The notes under the pieces: generated by a model
Database searches by the model: none
What the model was told of the DNA's origin: nothing
Seen by the model: only the letters and a program-made list of their open reading frames with translations
Origin: CAZMCT01 sp964564785
Lineage (GTDB): Bacteria > Planctomycetota > Phycisphaerae > UBA1845 > Fen-1342
DNA: 9,201 bases
Reading direction: 5' to 3'
NCBI GenBank assembly: GCA_964564785.1
Contig: CAZMCT010000141.1
Span: 1 to 9,201 of the forward strand
Shown here: positions 1 through 5,955 of the stretch, piece by piece
Layout of the letters: every line of letters starts with the position of its first letter
How positions within the stretch are numbered: the first letter of the stretch is position 1
Made by a program: the position numbers and the translations under genes

Positions 1-16
1 CCGGTGTTGTGTGTGC

Positions 17-35
17 CACTGCCGTGTCGGCAGTG
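17..35. repeat. Short hairpin repeat (7-bp stem, 5-nt loop), inverted copy
   Basis: CACTGCC and GGCAGTG form a perfect 7-bp stem around a 5-nt loop GTGTC. The 19-mer is the exact reverse complement of the hairpins at 3875-3893 and 4285-4303, so it is a dispersed element present in both orientations. It lies in the 5' part of the open frame that leads into the GH9 gene, which argues that this stretch is intergenic rather than coding. Confidence 0.75.
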
Positions 36-78
36 TAGCGGCCCGCGCCCTCGCGCGGCCGGCCCGCGCCCGCAGCGC

Positions 79-219
79 TGTCATTCCGACGGGCGCGGCG
101 AGGAGGAATCTGGCCGTGGATGAAAGAACCTCCGCCGTTCGGACGGCGCCCCCATTCGTGGCCAGATCCCTCGCCGCTGCGCTCCTCGGGATGACGGGGG
201 CTGCGCTCCTCGGGATGAC
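79..219. repeat. Imperfect long inverted repeat with 24-bp tandem duplication of its right end
   Basis: The left arm (79-115, starting TGTCATTCCGA and ending ATCTGGCC) and the right arm (160-196, starting GGCCAGATCC and ending GGGATGACG) are inverted copies, with about 29 of 37 positions matching. The inner 44 bases are not part of the repeat. The right end is duplicated in tandem with a 24-bp period: the 20-mer GCTGCGCTCCTCGGGATGAC occurs at 176-195 and 200-219. It resembles the 'GTCATTCCGAGCG...GAGGAATCT' type of intergenic repeat found in many environmental bacterial genomes; that match is from memory. The right arm and its duplication are read in frame in the GH9 gene, where they encode a repeated AALLGMT. 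Confidence 0.7.
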
Positions 220-1957
220 AGCGTGTGGGATCGTTCTGGGGGCTGCGGCCCCCGCCCGCGGCGACTCCTGGATCCGCGTCAACCAGGTCGGTTATCTGCC
301 GGACGATCCGAAGATCGCCATCCTCTCGAGCGACGAGTCCGTCGCAGGGAAGTTCCGCGTCGGCGCGTTCGAGGCCGACGTGGGCCCCGACTGCGGCGCC
401 TGGGGGCCGTTTGCCCACAACCACCGCCTCGATTTCACGCCGCTGCGGACTCCCGGCCGTTACCGTGTCGAGTGCGGCGGCACGCGCTCGCCCGAGTTCG
501 CGATCGGGACGGATGCATACGCGGCCGTGCCGGGTAAGCTGCTCGGGTTTCTGCGACTTCAGCGCTGCGGCCGCAACCCCGTCACAGGCGAGAAGTGCCA
601 CCAGGAGGATGCGATTGATACCGAAACCGGCCGGCGGCTCGACTTGACCGGCGGCTGGCACGATGCCGCCGACCGGATCAAGCACATGATCACGACGACG
701 TACTGCGTCGCGGCGCTGCTGCTGGCCGGGGCCGAGGACGAAGGGCGGTACGGGACCGAGCTGCTGCTGAAGATCCACCCCGACGCGGACACGATCTACG
801 TGCAGATCGGCGACGATCGCGATCACGGCCCGCCGGAGGGGCTCTGGCACGAGGACCGCACGGATTACGGCTGGGGCGCGGGCGGCCCGCGGGCCGCGTG
901 GCCGGCGCTCGGTCGGCCGCAGGGGCCGAAGTACCCAAACGAGTCGAGCGGGGTGGCCAGCCTGGCCGGCCGGGCGGCGGCGGCGCTCGCGCTGGCCGGA
1001 CGGGTCGAAACGGCCGAGTCGCTGTATCGACTGGCGCGGGCCAGGCCGGGAGCGGCGATGTCGGTTCCGGTAAAAGCCCCGCACTACTACGGCGAGCGGT
1101 CGTATTGGGACGACCTGGAGTGGGCGGCCACGGAGCTTTTCATCGCGACGCGCCGGCCGGAGTACCTGCGCGCCGCGTGTGAATACGCCGAAAAGGCGGG
1201 CGCCAGCGAGTGGCTGGGAATCCAAGCGGCGCCGATCCAGGCCCGAAGCACCAGCGAGGGACAACCGGACGCGACCGACTCCCCGGCGGTGCCCCGCAAG
1301 CAAGGGGGCGACTCGCTGCCCGTCCGCCACGGCCATTACGAGTGGTTCCCCTACGTCAACCTCGCCCACTGGCGGCTGCACCCGCACGCGGACGAGCCGA
1401 CGCGGCGGACGCTGGCCGGGTACTATCGGTCGGCGCTCGAGGGCGCGGCGCGGCTGGCGGCGTCGAATCCATACCGGCTGGCCACGCCGCTGGTCTGGTG
1501 TTCGACGAACGACGTGGTCGCGCTGGCGACACAGGCCGTGCTCTACGAGCGGATGACCGGCGACCGCCGGTTTCGCACGCTGGCGGCCGAGTGCCGCGAC
1601 TGGGTTTTCGGCCGCAACCCGTGGGGCGTCTCGTTCGTGTTGGGCGTGCCGGCGGAGGGCGACACGGCGAGCCGGCCGCACCACTTGTTCTGGAAGCTGC
1701 GGCATTGCCTGCCGGTGGGCGGACTGGTGGACGGGCCGGTATACAAGGACATCAACGATGCGCTGAGGTTCTCGACGCTGCCCGAGGACCGGTTAGCGCG
1801 GTTCCAGTCGGACGCGGGCGTGTACCACGACATGTTCGAGGATTTCTCGACCAACGAACCGATCATCGACGGGACGGTGTCGTTGCTGCTGCTGCTACAG
1901 GTGTGGGCACCCGAGAAGGAGCTCACCGCAGGGGCGCAGAGTCACGGAGGAGAGTAG
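116..1957 (+). CDS. Secreted glycoside hydrolase family 9 (endoglucanase/cellulase-like)
   Basis: This is an inverting GH9 enzyme, predicted to cut beta-1,4-glucan or a related polysaccharide outside the cytoplasm. An N-terminal Ig-like CelD_N domain (from about residue 50, WIRVNQVGYLP, to about 130) precedes the (alpha/alpha)6 catalytic domain. GGWHDAAD (D183 and D186) supplies the catalytic base region and STNEP (E581) the catalytic acid. EWFPYVNLAHW and FGRNPWGVSFVLG are further family signatures. The expected His-rich motif is only partly kept (RPHH). The start is uncertain. GTG at 116 has AGGAGG nine bases upstream and gives a signal peptide of about 50 residues (Arg, then a long Ala/Leu/Gly stretch, then APARG before DSW). 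ATG 191 and ATG 215 give shorter leaders without a basic n-region, and the frame is open to the left edge. Residues of about 371-400 look like an inserted repeat, and the last residues are encoded by repeat-like DNA. Substrate specificity cannot be read from sequence. Confidence 0.85.
   Translation: MDERTSAVRTAPPFVARSLAAALLGMTGAALLGMTACGIVLGAAAPARGDSWIRVNQVGYLPDDPKIAILSSDESVAGKFRVGAFEADVGPDCGAWGPFAHNHRLDFTPLRTPGRYRVECGGTRSPEFAIGTDAYAAVPGKLLGFLRLQRCGRNPVTGEKCHQEDAIDTETGRRLDLTGGWHDAADRIKHMITTTYCVAALLLAGAEDEGRYGTELLLKIHPDADTIYVQIGDDRDHGPPEGLWHEDRTDYGWGAGGPRAAWPALGRPQGPKYPNESSGVASLAGRAAAALALAGRVETAESLYRLARARPGAAMSVPVKAPHYYGERSYWDDLEWAATELFIATRRPEYLRAACEYAEKAGASEWLGIQAAPIQARSTSEGQPDATDSPAVPRKQGGDSLPVRHGHYEWFPYVNLAHWRLHPHADEPTRRTLAGYYRSALEGAARLAASNPYRLATPLVWCSTNDVVALATQAVLYERMTGDRRFRTLAAECRDWVFGRNPWGVSFVLGVPAEGDTASRPHHLFWKLRHCLPVGGLVDGPVYKDINDALRFSTLPEDRLARFQSDAGVYHDMFEDFSTNEPIIDGTVSLLLLLQVWAPEKELTAGAQSHGGE
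1241..1309. repeat. Probable interspersed repeat inserted in frame in the GH9 catalytic domain
   Basis: The core at 1241-1260 (GCCCGAAGCACCAGCGAGGG) resembles a short repeat common between genes of planctomycetes, with consensus near CCCGAAGCGC(A/C)AGCGAGGGA; this is from memory. About 30 bases downstream, GCCCC (1291-1295) and GGGGC (1305-1309) can form a hairpin. The encoded segment, about residues 371-400, is Gln/Ser/Pro/Asp-rich, low in hydrophobic residues, and sits between the conserved helix ending ASEWLG and the HYEWFPYVNL motif. It looks like an unstructured surface insertion. Confidence 0.5.
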
Positions 1958-2016
1958 CGAGCCGCGAGTAGCGAGTGGAGAGTTGCGACGTGTGAGTAGC
2001 GAGCGGTGCGTAGCGA
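1949..2016. repeat. Degenerate GTAGCGA repeat with 14-bp period
   Basis: GTAGCGA occurs at 1954, 1968, 1996 and 2010, and the variant GTTGCGA at 1982. All five are exactly 14 bases apart, while the seven bases between them vary around GAGTGGA-like sequence. This fits a degraded heptamer repeat. The first copy contains the TAG stop codon of the GH9 gene. The preceding bases (about 1920-1950, containing GCAGAGTCACGGAGG) also look like dispersed repeat DNA. Confidence 0.75.
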
Positions 2017-2035
2017 GGTGTGCGGGGGGTTGATC

Positions 2036-2133
2036 GCCGCCGCGGGGCGGCGGCCGCTTCGCCCCGGAGGGGCGCTGGTCAGTAGCCGGGGGCGCAACCC
2101 ACGGCTGCTGACTGGCCCGCGCCCCGACGGGGC
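2036..2133. repeat. Cluster of four GC-rich hairpins upstream of the 2173 gene
   Basis: The hairpins are: 2036-2054, an 8-bp stem GCCGCCGC/GCGGCGGC with a 3-nt loop; 2061-2073, GCCCC-GGA-GGGGC; 2078-2087 with 2103-2112, GTCAGTAGCC/GGCTGCTGAC, 10 bp with one G-U pair and a 15-nt loop; and 2121-2133, GCCCC-GAC-GGGGC. The last three form a symmetric module, a central long stem flanked by two near-identical short ones. It lies about 40 bases upstream of the next start codon, so it could be in that gene's leader, or it could be a dispersed repeat. No T-run follows any stem, so a standard intrinsic terminator is unlikely. Confidence 0.7.
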
Positions 2134-2172
2134 CCGGGCGCAATGCCGGGCCGGCGCAGCGAGGAGTCAAAC

Positions 2173-3759
2173 ATGCGGAGCCCATGCGAGCCGACGCGCG
2201 TCTTCAGTCGCCCGGTGTGCGCCTTCTGCGCTCTGTGCATCACCTGGACGGCATCGACCGCCCCCGACGACCACTTCGCCATCCACGTCGTCGACGACCA
2301 GACCGGCCGGGGCGTCCCGCTTGTCGAGCTGGCGACCACGAACAACATCCGGCACTACACCGACAGCGCCGGTTATGTCGCGTTCCTCGAGCCCGGGCTG
2401 ATGGGCCGTGAAGTCTGGTTCGGCGTGAAAGGCCACGGCTACGAGTACCCGGCCGACGGGTTCGGCATCCGCGGCGTGCGGCTCACGCCCACGCCGGGCG
2501 GCAGCGCCGAGATCCGCATCAAGCGACTCAACATCGCCGAGCGGCTCTATCGCATCACTGGCGGCGGGATCTACCGCGACAGCGTCCTGCTCGGCCGACC
2601 GGTGCCGATCCGCGAGCCGGTGCTCAGCGGCCTGGTGCTCGGGCAGGACAGCGTACAGACGATCGTCTATCGCGGGCGGCTGCACTGGTTCTGGGGCGAC
2701 ACGAGCTGGCCGGCCTATCCGCTGGGCAATTTCCAGGTGAGCGGGGCGACGTCGAAGCTGCCGGCCGAGGGCGGGCTGCGGCCGGAGGTGGGCGTCGACC
2801 TGACGTACTTCGTTCGCGAGAACGGGTTTTCGAAGGAGATGGCCCCGGTGCCGGGTGACGGGCCGTGCTGGGTCGATGGGCTCGTCACGCTGCCCGACGA
2901 GACCGGCCGCGAGCGGCTGTACGCGACGTACGCGAAGGTCCGGCCGGACATGAGTGCGTGGCAGCGCGGCTTTCTGCTCTACGACGACGAGGCCGAGCAG
3001 TTCCGCAAGCTGACCGAGTTCGACGTGGACCCGCCGATCCTGCCCGGCGGCCATGCGCTGCGGCACGGCGAGGGCGGCGTGGACTACATCTACTTCGCGC
3101 GGCCGTTCCCAACCATCCGCGTGCGGGCCGACGTAGCGAGCTACCTCGACCTCGGCCGGTACGAGTCGTACACGTGCCTGAAGGCGGGCAGCACGGCCGA
3201 GCAGCCGGTGGTCGAGCGCGACGCGGATGGTGCGGTCGTGTGGGCCTGGAAGCGGGGCGTGCCGCCGCTGCTGCCGGCAAAGCAGGAGAAGCTGATCAAG
3301 ACAGGCGAGCTGAAGCCGCACGAAACGGGCCTGCGGCTGCACGACGTGGTCTCGGGCAAGCCGGTGCAGGCGCACGGGTCATCGGTGGCATGGAACGCGT
3401 ACCGGCAGCGCTGGATCGGCGTCTTCCTCGAGGCGTTCGGCAGCTCGCTGCTGGGCGAGATCTGGTACGCGGAGGCGGAGCGGCCGGAAGGGCCGTGGGG
3501 GTGGGCGGTGAAGGTGGTCACGCACGACAAGTACAGCTTCTACAACCCGCGGCACCACCCGTATTTCGACGAGGACGGCGGGCGACGGATCTATTTCGAA
3601 GGCACGTACACGCTGATGTTCTCGGGCAACACCGACCCGACGCCACGGTATGAGTACAACCAGATCATGTACCGGCTGGACCTGGACGATCCGCGGCTGA
3701 AGCTGCCAGACCCCGACCAACGGCCGGCGACGCGGGCGTCGACGCAGCCGATAGAGTAG
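2173..3759 (+). CDS. Secreted protein of unknown function, carboxypeptidase-regulatory-like N-domain plus probable beta-propeller
   Basis: ATG 2173 is chosen because GAGGAG (2161-2166) lies six bases upstream and a signal-like segment follows (residues 1-30, ending TASTA before PDDH). This gives 528 residues. An earlier in-frame ATG at 2143 lacks these features. Residues of about 35-118 (FAIHVVDDQTGRGVPLVEL, then TDSAGYVAFLEP) fit a beta-sandwich of the carboxypeptidase-regulatory-like type. From about residue 130 on, the protein is rich in beta-strands and aromatics (RGRLHWFWGDTSW, GVDYIYFARPF, GRRIYFEGTYT, YEYNQIMYRLDLDD), as expected for a propeller resembling GH43-like or DUF4185-type folds. 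That fold call is inference from pattern only. I cannot name catalytic residues or a substrate. Its position after a GH9 gene suggests a role in polysaccharide binding or breakdown, but 215 bases of repeat DNA separate the two, so a shared transcript is not certain. Confidence 0.8.
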   Translation: MRSPCEPTRVFSRPVCAFCALCITWTASTAPDDHFAIHVVDDQTGRGVPLVELATTNNIRHYTDSAGYVAFLEPGLMGREVWFGVKGHGYEYPADGFGIRGVRLTPTPGGSAEIRIKRLNIAERLYRITGGGIYRDSVLLGRPVPIREPVLSGLVLGQDSVQTIVYRGRLHWFWGDTSWPAYPLGNFQVSGATSKLPAEGGLRPEVGVDLTYFVRENGFSKEMAPVPGDGPCWVDGLVTLPDETGRERLYATYAKVRPDMSAWQRGFLLYDDEAEQFRKLTEFDVDPPILPGGHALRHGEGGVDYIYFARPFPTIRVRADVASYLDLGRYESYTCLKAGSTAEQPVVERDADGAVVWAWKRGVPPLLPAKQEKLIKTGELKPHETGLRLHDVVSGKPVQAHGSSVAWNAYRQRWIGVFLEAFGSSLLGEIWYAEAERPEGPWGWAVKVVTHDKYSFYNPRHHPYFDEDGGRRIYFEGTYTLMFSGNTDPTPRYEYNQIMYRLDLDDPRLKLPDPDQRPATRASTQPIE

Positions 3760-3782
3760 GTGGCGATGCAGCCGGGGCGCTG

Positions 3783-3797
3783 AGCGCTTCGTGCGCT
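3783..3797. other. Small hairpin just after the 2173-3759 gene
   Basis: AGCGC (3783-3787) and GCGCT (3793-3797) pair around a TTCGT loop, 24 bases after the stop codon. There is no T-run, so it is at best a weak 3'-end structure. Confidence 0.3.
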
Positions 3798-3874
3798 GTC
3801 GTGCCGTGGTGGGCGCCGCGGCGACCGACGAGGATTCTGCCGACGGCCGGCGTTGGCCTTCACCGCGCAGCATG

Positions 3875-3893
3875 CACTGCCGACACGGCAGTG
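3875..3893. repeat. Short hairpin repeat (7-bp stem, 5-nt loop)
   Basis: CACTGCC-GACAC-GGCAGTG is identical to 4285-4303 and is the reverse complement of 17-35. It is followed directly by the 12-bp tandem repeat, and GTGGCA begins inside its right stem. Confidence 0.8.
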
Positions 3894-3937
3894 GCAACGA
3901 GCGTGGCACCGAGTGTGGCATCGAGCGTGGCATCGAG
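3891..3937. repeat. 12-bp tandem repeat, four units
   Basis: The units GTGGCAACGAGC, GTGGCACCGAGT, GTGGCATCGAGC and GTGGCATCGAG (last one 11 bp) run from 3891 to 3937, and a fifth GTGGCA at 3938 leads into the next hairpin. GTGGCA is the constant part. Confidence 0.8.
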
Positions 3938-3941
3938 GTGG

Positions 3942-3961
3942 CACAGCCGCCCTCGGCTGTG
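3942..3961. repeat. Hairpin repeat with 8-bp stem (CACAGCCG/CGGCTGTG)
   Basis: CACAGCCG (3942-3949) pairs perfectly with CGGCTGTG (3954-3961) around the loop CCCT. It is preceded by GTGG and followed by GGGTGG, so it sits in the same GTGG-type context as the other hairpins here. Confidence 0.75.
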
Positions 3962-3986
3962 GGGTGGCGCACCACCGTCGTTGCCT

Positions 3987-4243
3987 CACCGCCGAGGCGG
4001 CGGTGCCNNNNNNNNNNNNNNNNNNNNNNNNNNNNNNNNNNNNNNNNNNNNNNNNNNNNNNNNNNNNNNNNNNNNNNNNNNNNNNNNNNNNNNNNNNNNN
4101 NNNNNNNACACATCGCGAGTCACCGCCGAGGCGGCGGTGCCACACACCGCGAGTCACCGCCGAGGCGGCGGTGCCACACATCGCGAGTCACCGCCGAGGC
4201 GGCGGTGCCACACACCGCGAGTCACCGCCGGGGCGGCGGTGCC
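3987..4243. repeat. 34-bp tandem hairpin array, interrupted by an assembly gap
   Basis: Four 34-bp units lie at 4108-4141, 4142-4175, 4176-4209 and 4210-4243, and one hairpin core (3987-4005) lies left of the gap. Each unit is a 13-base lead (ACACA[T/C]CGCGAGT), a 19-base hairpin CACCGCC-GAGGC-GGCGGTG, and CC. Base 6 alternates T, C, T, C across the four units, a 68-bp higher-order period. Unit 4 also has A to G in its loop. The stems are invariant. The lead sequences are the same in every unit, so they are not CRISPR spacers. Confidence 0.9.
4008..4107. other. Assembly gap of 100 Ns
   Basis: Exactly 100 ambiguous bases lie inside the tandem array. The round number suggests a scaffolding placeholder, so the true gap length and the number of repeat units are unknown. 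Confidence 0.95.
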
Positions 4244-4247
4244 ACAG

Positions 4248-4268
4248 CGGCCGGCGGCTCGCCGGCCG
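4248..4268. repeat. GC-rich hairpin with 9-bp stem at the right edge of the array
   Basis: CGGCCGGCG (4248-4256) pairs perfectly with CGCCGGCCG (4260-4268) around the loop GCT. It is separated from the last 34-bp unit by only four bases. Confidence 0.7.
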
Positions 4269-4284
4269 AAGAGGGCACACGCTG

Positions 4285-4303
4285 CACTGCCGACACGGCA
4301 GTG
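4285..4303. repeat. Short hairpin repeat (7-bp stem, 5-nt loop)
   Basis: CACTGCC-GACAC-GGCAGTG is an exact copy of 3875-3893. The two copies lie on either side of the 34-bp array. Confidence 0.8.
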
Positions 4304-4349
4304 ACACTCCGCCAACCGCCACGGCCCTGCGCGGCTACGCCGCTGCGGA

Positions 4350-4394
4350 CCGTGCCACCCCGCGGGCACGGCAGTGGCACACGGGCAGTGGCAC
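4350..4394. repeat. Hairpin CCGTGCC/GGCACGG followed by two half-copies of the repeat family
   Basis: CCGTGCC (4350-4356) pairs with GGCACGG (4365-4371) around an 8-nt loop. GGCAGTGGCAC then occurs at 4370-4380 and 4384-4394; it matches the right stem of the CACTGCC hairpins plus the GTGGCAC flank. These look like truncated copies. The whole cluster ends about 40 bases before the hisS stop codon, so it lies at the 3' ends of two convergent genes. No T-run is present. Confidence 0.6.
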
Positions 4395-4436
4395 AGGGAT
4401 CGCGCTGGCTGCTCGCGGAGAGCTGACAGGGTTGCG

Positions 4437-5909
4437 TCACGTCCGCGACGCCTCGAGCAGCCGCCGGACTTCCTCCACCAGTCGGGCGCGCGGGATGTTG
4501 AACTGCCCCGGGCGCTCGGCTTTCCACTGGCCGCGGTCGGCCACCTCGGCCGTGCGCTGCCGGCCGACGGACATGTCCTTGAGCTGCACCTCGCCGCGGG
4601 CCTTCTCGTCGGAGCCGCACACGACCAGCACCGGGATGCCGTACTGGTCGCCGTAACGGATCTGCTTTCCGACGCGCCGCTCGTGCCCGAGATACAGCTC
4701 GGCGTTGATCCCGGCCCGCCGCAGCTCGTACGTCATCGCGACATAGTCGTCCATCATCGCCGGGTCGAACGCGGTCACCAGCACGTCGGCGGTCGCCTTG
4801 CGGGCCACGCCCGGCGGCACACGCCCGAGCTCCGTCAGGGCGACGAGCATGCGATCGACGCCCACGGACGTTCCCACGGCCGGGACACGCTCGCCCAGGA
4901 AGCGCATCACGAGGTCGTCGTAGCGCCCGCCGGAGCAGACCGAGCCGAACTCGGGCAGCGCGCGCAGCTCGGTCTCGAAGACCGTGCCGGTGTAATAGGC
5001 CAGACCGCGAGCGATGCTCAGGTCGTACTGCACGCGGTCGTCCCCGTAACCCAGCGCATCAAGCTGCCGCGACATGCGCGCGAGCGGCGCGAGTTCCGAT
5101 TCCGTGTCCGGCAGGTTGCGGAAGAGCGCCGCGACCTGCTCCAGAGCGCCGGCGCGGGTCGCCGCACGCAGCGCGAGGAATTCGTCGATCCGCTCCACCT
5201 GCGATCCCGAGAAGCCGAGCCCCGGCACCGGGCTGCCCGATTCGTCCCGATACCCGGTCGTCAGCTCCTGCCGCACCTTTTCCAGACCCAGCTTGTCGAG
5301 CTTGTCCAGCACGCGGAACACGTCATGCGCGCGCTCGACCGCGATCCCCGCGTATTCCAGCAGCAGGTTCAGCACGCGGCGGCTGGACACGCGGACGCGA
5401 TACGCCGGTCGGCTGTCGGCAGCGCCACCACCGCCCGCCTGAAGGAGGGCGTCCATCACGTCGCACATGGCCGTGATCATCTCGAGGTCGGCGATCTCGG
5501 ACTCGACGCCGACCGCGTCGATGTCGAACTGGATGAACTCGCGGAAGCGGCCGCGCTTTTCGTAGGGGTTGTCACAACGCCACACGGGCGCGACCTGGTA
5601 GCGTCGGTAGGGTCGCGGCAGGTCCGGATACTGAGCGACGACCCGCGCCAGAGCGACGGTCTGGTCGAACCGCAGGCCGAGCTTCTCGCCCTCGGGGCCC
5701 TTGACCTCGAAAAGCTGCTTCTCGCTCTCGTCGCCCGCGGTGCCGCGAAGAACGTCGAGGAACTCCATGGCCGGCGTGCCGAGGGGCACGTAACCATAAC
5801 GTTCGTAGACGGAGCGGACGGTGGCGATGATCCAATCGCGGACGTGGCACTCGTCCGAGAAGACGTCGCGCAGGCCGCGCAGCAGTCGCGGCTGGACGGT
5901 TCCCTCCAC
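4437..5909 (-). CDS. hisS: Histidine--tRNA ligase (HisRS)
   Basis: This cytoplasmic class II aminoacyl-tRNA synthetase activates histidine with ATP and charges tRNA-His. GTG at 5909 is chosen as start: GGAGGT (complement of 5916-5921) lies six bases upstream, and the protein then opens with the conserved LLRGLRDVF. The 490 residues include motif 1 (about 25-50), LRFDQT (79-84), motif 2 (VWR, R111, and FREFIQFD, E124), the histidine-specific RGLAYYTGTVFE (301-312), motif 3 (GGRYDD 327-332, GVDR 350-353), and a C-terminal anticodon-binding domain (about 373-450). Typical bacterial enzymes are about 420 residues. This longer form, with LRFDQT in place of bacterial LRPE-T, resembles the archaeal/eukaryotic-type branch. 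The gene converges on the 2173-3759 gene and diverges from the 6302 gene. The identification is very secure. Confidence 0.97.
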   Translation of the reverse strand: MEGTVQPRLLRGLRDVFSDECHVRDWIIATVRSVYERYGYVPLGTPAMEFLDVLRGTAGDESEKQLFEVKGPEGEKLGLRFDQTVALARVVAQYPDLPRPYRRYQVAPVWRCDNPYEKRGRFREFIQFDIDAVGVESEIADLEMITAMCDVMDALLQAGGGGAADSRPAYRVRVSSRRVLNLLLEYAGIAVERAHDVFRVLDKLDKLGLEKVRQELTTGYRDESGSPVPGLGFSGSQVERIDEFLALRAATRAGALEQVAALFRNLPDTESELAPLARMSRQLDALGYGDDRVQYDLSIARGLAYYTGTVFETELRALPEFGSVCSGGRYDDLVMRFLGERVPAVGTSVGVDRMLVALTELGRVPPGVARKATADVLVTAFDPAMMDDYVAMTYELRRAGINAELYLGHERRVGKQIRYGDQYGIPVLVVCGSDEKARGEVQLKDMSVGRQRTAEVADRGQWKAERPGQFNIPRARLVEEVRRLLEASRT

Positions 5910-5955
5910 GTTCGCACCTCCGAAACCTGTCGCGGCGCGCGCCGCGCCCGACCGC

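Noticed and set aside
11..115. Extension of the GH9 protein to GTG 11
   Set aside because: The added residues are encoded by a hairpin repeat and the left arm of an inverted repeat and are Arg/Ala-rich, with no ribosome binding site seen. I cannot fully exclude a start beyond the left edge.
1895..2185. Minus-strand frame of 96 codons over the heptamer repeat
   Set aside because: Its product is a translation of the GTAGCGA repeat and GC-rich hairpins (RSLLTRRNSPLATRGSLLS-like), not a conserved protein.
2167..3375. Long minus-strand frame of about 400 codons opposite the 2173 gene
   Set aside because: It is a GC-rich antisense shadow. The + strand frame has a ribosome binding site, a signal peptide and a domain pattern, while the minus-strand product is His/Arg/Pro-rich with no recognisable domain.
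3987..4243. CRISPR-like array with regular 34-bp spacing
   Set aside because: The whole 34-bp unit is repeated, including the part that would be a spacer. There are no unique spacers of normal length and no cas genes, so this is a tandem repeat.
3591..4656. Long open frames across the gap on both strands (His/Arg/Gly-rich products)
   Set aside because: They are open in several frames because the repeat DNA lacks stop codons and the Ns are read through. They have no start signal or domain, so they are not genes.
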